Positions 1-5,300 of a DNA stretch of 5,691 nt are shown here, one piece after another. Below the pieces are notes generated by a model. That model was not told the origin of the DNA and ran no database searches. It worked only from the letters and a program-made list of their open reading frames with translations. The stretch lies in contig CAMZIS010000086.1 in assembly GCA_947307285.1 (NCBI GenBank), positions 1 to 5,691 on the forward strand, given 5' to 3'. The position numbers were made by a program, and so were the translations under genes. The number at the start of each line of letters is the position of its first letter. Position 1 is the first letter of the stretch. This DNA comes from an uncultured Peptococcaceae bacterium. Its GTDB lineage: Bacteria > Bacillota > Dehalobacteriia > UBA4068.

Positions 1-202
1 TGCCTTTGACCTGCAGCTTGCCGTTTTCGTGCAGCTCGTTGGTCTGCTCCTCGCTCAAGCCGTCTATCTGGGCCGGGGCCAGCAGCTTGGCCTGACGCAG
101 CAGGTCGAAGAAATCGAAGAGGTTCTTTTCGCTGCGTTCGCCCAGATAGTTGATGAGGGTCTGGCGCAGTTCTTTATCGTTGGCGATAGGATTGTCGTTC
201 AT
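1..202 (-). CDS. N-terminal part of a small protein, possibly SseB-like (cut by window edge)
   Basis: The first 67 codons are visible and the gene continues past position 1. The ATG at 202-200 follows GGAG (209-212) by 6 bases, which fixes the start. The start lies 20 bases after the stop of the acyl-CoA synthetase-like gene on the same strand, so the two are probably co-transcribed and translated in succession. The visible protein is hydrophilic, with no signal peptide or membrane segment. It contains a helix-like stretch, NLFDFFDLLRQAKLLAPAQI (residues 27-46). The pattern of a short helical start, then an aromatic/leucine helix, then a 'LLxPxxI' strand resembles the N-terminal domain of SseB-type proteins in Clostridia, whose biochemical role is not settled. 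This is a resemblance by eye over a partial sequence; the protein could belong to another small cytosolic family. The gene itself is well supported, the family is not. Confidence 0.6.
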   Translation of the reverse strand, partial: MNDNPIANDKELRQTLINYLGERSEKNLFDFFDLLRQAKLLAPAQIDGLSEEQTNELHENGKLQVKG

Positions 203-222
203 AGTTTTCTCCGGCAGAGGTC

Positions 223-1521
223 TTAAAAGACGTTCTGCTCCGTGATGACGAGCCGGCCCTTTTCGTCCAGCTTGCCCTTGTCGCCGGTCTTGTACCAGCC
301 ATCATTGTCGTACAGGGGCGGTATCTGGCCCGGGTTGCCGTAGTAGCCGGGGGTGACGCATTCGCCGCGGACGTAGGTGTAGCCCTCGTCGTCGAATTTC
401 ACCTCGCAGCAGGGCAGGATCTTCCCCATGGTGCCCGGCGCGTTGTCCGCGGGATCGGACATGGAGATCAGAGGCGAGCATTCCACGATGGCGTAGCACT
501 GCAGCACGTCGATGCCGAAGCGCTGTTTCAGCATGGTCAGGTCTTTTTCGTCTATTTTCTGACAGCCGCAGATGATGGTGTCCAGCTCGTCGAACAGCAC
601 CCGTTTCACGCCCAGGTAGCGGCTGTCGATGATGGACTGGCGGCGGCGGGCCAGCCAGCCGTTGCCGCTGGGGTCGGCCGGGATGTCGGCGCGCTTGGCG
701 GCCTCACGCAGACGGCGGGCCAGCTCGGACGCGATCTCGCTGGTGCAGATCAGCGTGGTGGCGCCGAAGGTGTGCATGCCGTAGGGCAGGCTTTCCGGTC
801 CCCGGGCCAGGCCCAGCTCGCCGCCGCGCAGGAAGGTGGTCAGGCAGGAGCAGGTCAGGCCGTAGGCGTGGATCAGGGACAGGGGAGAGAAGATTTTTTT
901 CGCCTTGGGGAAGACGGCGGCGGCGGCCTTGGCGTCGCTCAAGAGGTTCCGGTGGGTCAGCTGCACCACCGGGGATTCCTGGTCGGCCTGGCGGTGGAAG
1001 GTCAGCACCGCCACGTCGTCGGGCTTGACGTCGGCGATGTGCTGTTTGCCCTGGTCCAGCAGTTCATGGCCGTGCTCCAGCATTTCCTTGAAGGTGACGG
1101 GCTCCTGCTCCGCGTCCAGCCGGAACAGGGAGACCTGACCGGTGAAGCCGGCCATTTCCGAGATCATGGGCGAGAGGAAGCAGGCCGAGGCGTCGGCCCG
1201 CAGCAGCATGTCGTAGATTTCCTCTTTCTTGCGCTGGGCGTCGGTGAGCACGGCGATGCCGCCGGCGCAGACGATGCCGAAAAAGGCCACCACGCCTTCG
1301 TAGCGGTTGTCGCAGGCCACGGCCACGTGTTTGCCGGTCAGCCCCCGTTCGCACAGGGCGGCGGCAATGGCGAAAGAGTCGGAGGCCAGTTCGTAGTAAG
1401 TGTGGGTGACGGAAGCGTCGCCCCGGTCGCGGACAGTGACAGCCGGTTTATCCGGGTAGACGTCGCAGATGGTGTGCAGCAGGGCAACGAGATCCTGACA
1501 TTCCTTCAGCGGTTCGTTCAT
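223..1521 (-). CDS. Degenerate, C-terminally truncated long-chain acyl-CoA synthetase-like protein (ANL superfamily)
   Basis: This 432-residue protein follows the N-terminal domain of long-chain acyl-CoA synthetases (AMP-forming ligases). Recognisable blocks are GKHVAVACDNRYEGVVAFFG (63-82), the FSPLSLIHAYG block (211-221), VECSPLISMS (346-355) and GWYKTGD (408-414). Three catalytic elements are abnormal. The P-loop, normally TSGTTGxPKG before LTHRNLL, reads FHRQADQESPVV (175-186) before an intact LTHRNLL (188-194). The YGxTE motif reads YAIVE (343-347). The chain ends at ITEQNVF where the family continues ITGRxKN, so the hinge and the roughly 110-residue C-terminal domain with the catalytic lysine are absent. 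ATP-dependent acyl activation therefore looks unlikely; a binding or regulatory pseudoenzyme role is inference. The ATG at 1521-1519 was chosen because AGGAGG (1532-1537) lies 10 bases upstream and homology starts here; the frame is open upstream to 1662, but that extension looks non-coding. The reading frame is intact and the next gene follows closely, which argues against a fresh pseudogene. Confidence 0.85.
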   Translation of the reverse strand: MNEPLKECQDLVALLHTICDVYPDKPAVTVRDRGDASVTHTYYELASDSFAIAAALCERGLTGKHVAVACDNRYEGVVAFFGIVCAGGIAVLTDAQRKKEEIYDMLLRADASACFLSPMISEMAGFTGQVSLFRLDAEQEPVTFKEMLEHGHELLDQGKQHIADVKPDDVAVLTFHRQADQESPVVQLTHRNLLSDAKAAAAVFPKAKKIFSPLSLIHAYGLTCSCLTTFLRGGELGLARGPESLPYGMHTFGATTLICTSEIASELARRLREAAKRADIPADPSGNGWLARRRQSIIDSRYLGVKRVLFDELDTIICGCQKIDEKDLTMLKQRFGIDVLQCYAIVECSPLISMSDPADNAPGTMGKILPCCEVKFDDEGYTYVRGECVTPGYYGNPGQIPPLYDNDGWYKTGDKGKLDEKGRLVITEQNVF

Positions 1522-1531
1522 GATGGCTCTT

Positions 1532-1537
1532 CCTCCT
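1532..1537 (-). promoter_or_regulatory. Ribosome binding site deciding the start of the acyl-CoA synthetase-like gene
   Basis: On the minus strand AGGAGG stands 10 bases before the ATG at 1521. It supports the 432-residue form over the longer open frame that begins at 1662, for which I see no comparable site. The 47 extra residues of the long form are rich in Ser, Arg and Pro and do not look like part of the family. Confidence 0.7.
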
Positions 1538-1576
1538 CTTCTGGCGCGCGGGCGCGGACTGCTTGACAGGGATTGA

Positions 1577-1587
1577 ATCATATAATA
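1577..1587 (-). promoter_or_regulatory. Candidate -10 region for the leftward operon
   Basis: The AT-rich block about 55-65 bases upstream of the leftward start codon contains, on the minus strand, two overlapping -10-like hexamers: TATTAT (1587-1582) and TATGAT (1582-1577), each matching 5 of 6 consensus bases. No convincing -35 hexamer sits 16-18 bases upstream of either. A leftward promoter must lie in or near this region, because the genes diverge from those to the right, but the exact element is uncertain. Confidence 0.3.
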
Positions 1588-1620
1588 AGAACAATCGCTA
1601 TTTGACTGTATAAACATATC

Positions 1621-1635
1621 ACAAAGGCCCTTTGT
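1621..1635. repeat. Perfect 15-bp palindrome, possible operator
   Basis: ACAAAGG, one central C, then CCTTTGT form a perfect inverted repeat with 7-bp arms. It lies in the divergent intergenic region, about 35-45 bases upstream of the candidate leftward -10 and about 95 bases upstream of the rightward -10. Position and symmetry suit a dimeric regulator site for the leftward operon. No T-run or long stem marks it as a terminator. I recognise no specific regulator for this motif, so the operator role is inference. Confidence 0.4.
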
Positions 1636-1705
1636 TTTCAAGTCGAAAAGCAATTCTGGCAATTTTGGCCCCGCTTCTTCCTGATCTGGTAAAAGCCGGA
1701 AAGCG

Positions 1706-1735
1706 TTGCGCCGCCCCCGCGAACTGTGTTATAAT
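1706..1735 (+). promoter_or_regulatory. Extended -10 promoter for the envelope gene cluster
   Basis: A perfect extended -10, TGTTATAAT, spans 1727-1735 (TATAAT at 1730-1735). A weak -35, TTGCGC (1706-1711, matching TTG only), stands 18 bases upstream, which is typical where an extended -10 carries the promoter. Transcription would start near 1742, giving a leader of about 35 bases before the PopT-family start codon. It is the only good housekeeping-type promoter seen upstream of the three envelope genes. Confidence 0.75.
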
Positions 1736-1764
1736 ATTGCAAAATGTGCAAAAAAGCACGGCCC

Positions 1765-1770
1765 AAGGAG
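1765..1770 (+). promoter_or_regulatory. Ribosome binding site deciding the start of the PopT-family gene
   Basis: AAGGAG lies 6 bases before the ATG at 1777. The frame has an earlier ATG at 1744, but that is only 9 bases after the -10 element, practically at the expected transcription start, and has no room for a binding site. The 1777 start is therefore preferred. Confidence 0.85.
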
Positions 1771-1776
1771 TTTTTT

Positions 1777-2625
1777 ATGTGTGAAGAAACAGCGCCAAAC
1801 GCGGCTCCCAAACGTTTCCAGCCGCTAAAATGGCTGCTGCGTGCGATACAGGGCGCGCTGATCGGCGGCGGGGCCATCCTGCCCGGCATCAGCGGCGGCG
1901 TGCTGGCCGTGGCCTTCGGCATCTACCGGCCCATGATGGCGGTGCTGGCCCACCCCGTGCGCAACCTGCGCCGCTATTCCGATATGCTGATCCCGGCCGC
2001 CATCGGCTGGGCTTTGGGCTTCATCTTTTTCGCCAAGGCGGTGGAGACCATGTTCGCCAAAAGCGAGGTCGTCACCTCCTGGCTGTTCATCGGCCTCATC
2101 GCCGGCACCCTGCCCTCTCTCTTCCGCACCGCCAACCTGAAGGGCCGCAGCAAATGGTCCTGGCCCGTCTGCATCCTGGCCTTCCTGGCCTTTACCGCCG
2201 TCATGTTCTGGGCCCGCATGGGCTTTTCCGCCTCGGTCAAGCCCAACATGGGCTGGTTCTTCTTCTGCGGCGTGGTCTGGGGCCTCTCCCTGGTGGTGCC
2301 GGGCATGACCTCCTCCTCCCTGCTGATGTCCATGGGGCTCTACCTGCCCATGACCTCGGGCATCGCCAGTCTGGACTGGAGAGTCATCGTCCCCATGGAC
2401 CTGGGCATCGCGGCGGTGGCCCTTTCCCTGTCCCGTCTGGTCAACTATCTGTTCGAACACTACCATTCCCTGGCTTATTACTGCGTCATCGGCCTCATGC
2501 TGGCCTCCACCGTGGTCATCGTACCCCTGCACTATGACAGCAGCCAGCAGGGCATAGCCGCCGTCCTGGCCGCGGCCGTGGGCTTCCTGGTGGCCTGGGC
2601 CATGGAAAAATACATCCACGAATAA
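1777..2625 (+). CDS. popT: DUF368 / PopT-family membrane protein, probable undecaprenyl phosphate translocase
   Basis: This 282-residue polytopic membrane protein has the length and signatures of the DUF368 family. The family motif GALIGGGAILPGISGG (27-42), leading into FGIY, recurs in diverged form as GVVWGLSLVVPGMTSS (165-180) leading into GLY. Both copies run 25 residues, share the PG pair and end in a GhY triplet, so the protein is an internal duplication. A second pair, IGLIAG (105-110) and IGLMLAS (238-244), supports this. Members of DUF368 (PopT) and of the DedA family (UptA) are reported to return undecaprenyl phosphate to the cytoplasmic face of the membrane after cell wall polymer assembly. 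That role fits the genes downstream, a wall hydrolase and a glycan polymerase. The transport assignment rests on the family, not on residues I can verify here. The short basic N-terminus (PKRFQPLK) suggests a cytoplasmic start. It is the first gene after the rightward promoter. Confidence 0.9.
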   Translation: MCEETAPNAAPKRFQPLKWLLRAIQGALIGGGAILPGISGGVLAVAFGIYRPMMAVLAHPVRNLRRYSDMLIPAAIGWALGFIFFAKAVETMFAKSEVVTSWLFIGLIAGTLPSLFRTANLKGRSKWSWPVCILAFLAFTAVMFWARMGFSASVKPNMGWFFFCGVVWGLSLVVPGMTSSSLLMSMGLYLPMTSGIASLDWRVIVPMDLGIAAVALSLSRLVNYLFEHYHSLAYYCVIGLMLASTVVIVPLHYDSSQQGIAAVLAAAVGFLVAWAMEKYIHE

Positions 2626-2644
2626 GCTGAACGCGACATACTGC

Positions 2645-2663
2645 CGGGCGGACCTGCCGCCCG
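2645..2663 (+). other. Intercistronic GC-rich hairpin
   Basis: CGGGCGG (2645-2651) pairs perfectly with CCGCCCG (2657-2663) around a 5-base loop, in the 71-base gap between the PopT-family gene and the SLH-GH25 gene. It is followed by CCTTACCC, not a T-run, so it is not a standard intrinsic terminator. It may stabilise mRNA ends or lower downstream expression. In DNA this GC-rich, a chance 7-bp stem is also possible. Confidence 0.4.
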
Positions 2664-2696
2664 CCTTACCCAATCTACGAAAGGGACGACCCCATC

Positions 2697-4229
2697 ATGA
2701 AAAAGACCCTGATCGTCATAGTTTTGACCTGCCTGCTGCTGGGCCTCTTCTGCGCTCCGGCCTCCGCCGCCTACCGCGGCTACAGCGATATCTCCGGCCA
2801 CTGGGCTGAGGACGTGATCAAAGAGTGGAGCGGCCTGGAGGTGATCAACGGCTATCCCGACGGCACCTTCCGTCCCGACGGCAGCATCACCCGGGGCGAG
2901 ATGGCCACCATCCTGGACCGGATCTTCGAATTTCAGGGCGTGTCCGAAAACCCCTTCAGCGACCTGGACCCCAATGAATGGTACGGCAGCGCGGTGCTGA
3001 AGTGCAACAAGCGCGGCATCCTGCTGGGCTATAACGGCCTGGTGCGTCCCCATGACACCATCACCCGGGAGGAGGCCGCCGCCGTGGTGGCCCGGGCCCT
3101 GGGCTATTACGGCAAGACCACCTCTTACCGTACCGGGTACGCGGACAGCTCTTCCATCGCCGACTGGGCCTACCAGAACGTGGCCTGGCTCACGGAGCAC
3201 GGCTACATCACGGACAGCCCCACCTATTACCGGCCCAAGGAGGCCATCACCCGGGCCGAGACCATGGTGCTGCTGGACAATATGATCGACGTCATCTGGG
3301 ATTACACCGGCCTCTACAACGAGGATTTCGACGGCAACCTGATCGTGCGGGCCTCCAAATTCATGCTCATCAACAGCCATATCAAGGGCGACGTCATCGT
3401 GCCCTGCGGCACCAACGAAAAGATCATCCTCTGCAACTGTCAGATAGACGGCGAGGTGCTGAACCCCTCCGGCGCTCAGGTGCAGGTCACGGATGAGAAC
3501 GGCGTCACCACGGTCATCACCTCCGGCCGGGAGCGTCCCGTGCAGTCCGGCGCCCGGGTCAACCGGCTGCGGGGCGGCGATTTCAGTCTGGACCAGCGGG
3601 AGCGGCTGCAGTATACTGGCGGCTACGCGGCCCACGGCATCGACGTTTCGGAATGGCAGGCGGACATCGACTGGGAGAAGGTGGCGGCCGACGGCATCGA
3701 TTTCGCCATCATCCGCTGCGGCTACCGCGGCTACGGCGCGGGCAAGCTGCTGGCGGATAAAAGGTTCCACGAAAACATGGAAGGCGCCATCGCCGCCGGT
3801 CTGGACGTGGGCGTCTACATCTATTCCCAGGCTATCAGCGAGGAGGAGGCCCGGGAAGAGGCCCGCTTCGCGGTGGATATGGCGAGCGGCTACGACCTGA
3901 CCTATCCCATCACCTTCGACTGGGAATACGCCGGCGCCGGCGACGCCCGCACCAACGATACCAGCCGGGAAGCCCTGACCTCATATGCCGTGGCTTTCTG
4001 CGACGAGGTGGAGAGCCTGGGCTATACCCCCTGCGTCTATTCCTATATCAGTCTGTCCTACGACAACTATGACCTGGCGGCCCTGAACGACTATTACATG
4101 TGGATGGCCATCTATTACGACAAGCCGGAATACTATTACCACTACGACATGTGCCAGTACACCAGCTCCGGTTCCGTGGAGGGCATCGAAGGCCGGGTGG
4201 ATATGAACCTGAGCTTCGTGGAGTTCTAA
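2697..4229 (+). CDS. Secreted SLH-domain protein with C-terminal GH25 muramidase (lysozyme-type)
   Basis: This 510-residue protein has a signal peptide (MKKT start, hydrophobic core 5-19, likely cut after APASA at residue 24; no lipobox at C19). Three SLH domains follow at about 29-73, 87-131 and 148-192, each with a TRxE-type motif (TRGE 65-68, TREE 123-126, TRAE 185-188) of the kind that binds secondary wall polymer. Residues about 212-268 alternate hydrophobic and polar residues (NLIVRASKFMLINSHIKGDV, then IILCNCQIDGEVL), like the small beta-helix segments often found beside SLH domains. A GH25 domain fills about 313-507: GIDVSEWQ (314-321), the catalytic-type FDWE (407-410, E410 the expected acid) and the ending VDMNLSF. 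The family cleaves the MurNAc-GlcNAc bond of peptidoglycan. The likely role is wall remodelling or daughter-cell separation at the cell surface. C486 (DMCQYTS) stands where relatives usually have Trp. AAGGGA (2681-2686) lies 10 bases before the ATG. Confidence 0.94.
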   Translation: MKKTLIVIVLTCLLLGLFCAPASAAYRGYSDISGHWAEDVIKEWSGLEVINGYPDGTFRPDGSITRGEMATILDRIFEFQGVSENPFSDLDPNEWYGSAVLKCNKRGILLGYNGLVRPHDTITREEAAAVVARALGYYGKTTSYRTGYADSSSIADWAYQNVAWLTEHGYITDSPTYYRPKEAITRAETMVLLDNMIDVIWDYTGLYNEDFDGNLIVRASKFMLINSHIKGDVIVPCGTNEKIILCNCQIDGEVLNPSGAQVQVTDENGVTTVITSGRERPVQSGARVNRLRGGDFSLDQRERLQYTGGYAAHGIDVSEWQADIDWEKVAADGIDFAIIRCGYRGYGAGKLLADKRFHENMEGAIAAGLDVGVYIYSQAISEEEAREEARFAVDMASGYDLTYPITFDWEYAGAGDARTNDTSREALTSYAVAFCDEVESLGYTPCVYSYISLSYDNYDLAALNDYYMWMAIYYDKPEYYYHYDMCQYTSSGSVEGIEGRVDMNLSFVEF

Positions 4230-4233
4230 GTCG

Positions 4234-4923
4234 ATGCTGAAATTCATCAAACGCCTCTTCGGCTGTCTCATCCTCCTCATCCTGCTGGCCCTGGCCGCCC
4301 TCACCTTCCGCGGCTGGATGCTCTACCGGGAGATGGAGGCCGAGCAGCCCCTGAGCGACCGGGTCAACGAGGTGCGGCTGCAGGAGAACTTCACCCCCTA
4401 CGAGGATTTGCCGGAGACCTATATCGACGCGGTCATCGCCATCGAAGACGCTCGCTTCCGCCTGCATCCCGGCGTGGACCCCATCAGCATCGTCCGCGCC
4501 CTTTCCCGTGACATCAAGGAGCGGGAATGGGTGGAAGGCGGCAGCACCATCACCCAGCAGCTGGCCAAAAACATCTGCTTCGATCAGGATAAGCGCCTGA
4601 CCCGCAAGGCGGCGGAGATGTTCGCGGCCTTCGCTCTGGAGCACAACTACACCAAGGACGAGATCTTCGAGCTCTACGTGAACAGCATCTATTTCGGCAA
4701 CGGCTGGTACAACGTGCACGACGCGGCGGAGGGCTATTTCGGAGTGGAGCCCGCCGGGATGGACGACTACCAGTGCACTTTGCTTTCCTGCTATCCCAAC
4801 GCCCCCTCCATCTTCATGGAGGAGGAAAACGAGGAAGCCCTGGAGGAAAGGCGCCAGGCGGTGCTGGATCGCATGGTGCGCTACGGCTATCTGACGGAGC
4901 AGGAGGCGGAAGCCCTGCGCTGA
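4234..4923 (+). CDS. Monofunctional peptidoglycan glycosyltransferase (GT51)
   Basis: This 229-residue protein has one N-terminal membrane anchor (about 7-25) and a single GT51 domain without a transpeptidase domain, the usual layout of monofunctional glycosyltransferases (MtgA/SgtB type). GT51 motifs appear in order: AIEDARFRLHPGVD (69-82, catalytic-type E71), GGSTITQQLAKN (102-113), RKAAE (124-128, second conserved Glu), and KDEIFELYVNSIYFGNGWYN (141-160) leading into AAEGYFG. The enzyme polymerises lipid II into glycan strands on the outer membrane face and releases undecaprenyl pyrophosphate, whose dephosphorylated form is the PopT substrate. The ATG is 4 bases after the GH25 stop codon, and GGAG (4220-4223) inside the end of that gene serves as binding site, so translation is probably coupled. 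A polymerase next to a hydrolase suggests balanced wall synthesis and cutting. The last 30 residues are Glu-rich and charged. I give no symbol because several names are used for this type. Confidence 0.94.
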   Translation: MLKFIKRLFGCLILLILLALAALTFRGWMLYREMEAEQPLSDRVNEVRLQENFTPYEDLPETYIDAVIAIEDARFRLHPGVDPISIVRALSRDIKEREWVEGGSTITQQLAKNICFDQDKRLTRKAAEMFAAFALEHNYTKDEIFELYVNSIYFGNGWYNVHDAAEGYFGVEPAGMDDYQCTLLSCYPNAPSIFMEEENEEALEERRQAVLDRMVRYGYLTEQEAEALR

Positions 4924-4927
4924 GGCC

Positions 4928-4956
4928 TTGACAAGGGCGAACGGGCATGTTACAAT
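4928..4956 (+). promoter_or_regulatory. Strong promoter for the T-box leader and tyrS
   Basis: A perfect -35, TTGACA (4928-4933), is separated by exactly 17 bases from TACAAT (4951-4956, 5 of 6 matches), and the -10 is extended by TG at 4948-4949. The -35 begins 4 bases after the glycosyltransferase stop codon. Transcription would start near 4963, just before the T-box Stem I. No terminator separates this promoter from the preceding gene. Confidence 0.92.
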
Positions 4957-4977
4957 AGGCAAAATCTCATAGGCAAT

Positions 4978-5255
4978 GCGATGAAGGAGACCAGTAACGT
5001 AAGGCGGCGCTTGCAGAGAAGGGCCGGTGGGTGCGAGACCCGAAGTGCGCTTCCGCGAATACGCTCCGGAGCAGCGGCCTGAACGGGAACGAAGCTGTCG
5101 CCTTCCCCAGTAGGGTACGACGGGTGCGCCCGACACAGCGCCGGAGTGGCCGCGGCTGCGCCCACTCCCCGAGGGACGGTCCGCGAGGCCCGTCCGAACA
5201 GAGGTGGTACCGCATAGACCCTATGCCCTCTGCAGCTTGCTGCGGAGGGTTTTAT
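4978..5255 (+). promoter_or_regulatory. Tyrosine T-box riboswitch leader
   Basis: The leader senses uncharged tRNA-Tyr and lets tyrS transcription proceed when tyrosine charging is low. Stem I opens near 4978. Its lower helix pairs GGAG (4986-4989) with CTCC (5064-5067). The specifier loop carries AGTA (4993-4996) on one side and GAA followed by TAC (5060-5062, a Tyr codon) on the other, the usual loop E arrangement. A distal arm pairs GCGCTT (5007-5012) with AAGTGC (5043-5048). A later stem pairs GGACGG (5174-5179) with CCGTCC (5190-5195). The antiterminator is fully readable: CAGAGG (5199-5204) with CCTCTG (5227-5232), the bulge TGGTACC (5205-5211), and GCATAG (5212-5217) with CTATGC (5221-5226). 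The variable bulge base is U (5208), which matches the A73 discriminator of tRNA-Tyr. Specifier, bulge and downstream gene all agree on tyrosine. The exact 5' end is approximate. Confidence 0.96.
5226..5255 (+). terminator. T-box-controlled intrinsic terminator
   Basis: CCCTCTGCAG (5226-5235) pairs with CTGCGGAGGG (5240-5249), a 10-bp stem with one G-U pair and a CTTG loop, followed by TTTTAT (5250-5255). Bases 5227-5232 are shared with the antiterminator's outer helix, so the two structures exclude each other. When tRNA-Tyr is charged the terminator forms and tyrS transcription stops. Confidence 0.95.
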
Positions 5256-5300
5256 ATTGTCAGCGAGATTTTAAGATAAAAGCAAAAGGAGTTTTTCAAA

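Noticed and set aside
772..1566. Long plus-strand open frame opposite the acyl-CoA synthetase-like gene
   Set aside because: Its Gly/His/Val/Gln-rich composition is typical of an antisense shadow in GC-rich DNA. It has no ribosome binding site, and the minus-strand frame has clear family motifs.
1563..1586. Plus-strand TTGACA (1563-1568) with TATAAT (1581-1586) as a promoter
   Set aside because: The spacer is only 12 bases, too short for a sigma-70-type promoter. A better rightward promoter lies at 1706-1735.
1522..1662. N-terminal extension of the acyl-CoA synthetase-like protein to an ATG at 1662
   Set aside because: The 47 extra residues are Ser/Arg/Pro-rich and unlike the family. They overlap the AT-rich putative promoter and palindrome, while AGGAGG precedes the ATG at 1521.
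2645..2663. Rho-independent terminator after the PopT-family gene
   Set aside because: The stem is only 7 bp and no T-run follows, so it is listed as a hairpin only.
2697..2768. Lipoprotein signal in the SLH-GH25 protein
   Set aside because: The residues before C19 are G-L-F, which do not form a lipobox, while APASA gives a good type I signal peptidase site.
2532..3770. 412-codon minus-strand open frame over the SLH-GH25 gene
   Set aside because: It is antisense to a gene with a signal peptide, three SLH domains and GH25 motifs; its Ala/Val/Gly/Asp/His-rich product matches nothing I recognise.
4048..5136. 362-codon minus-strand open frame over the glycosyltransferase and T-box leader
   Set aside because: It is antisense to clear GT51 motifs and to a structured RNA leader, and its composition is shadow-like.
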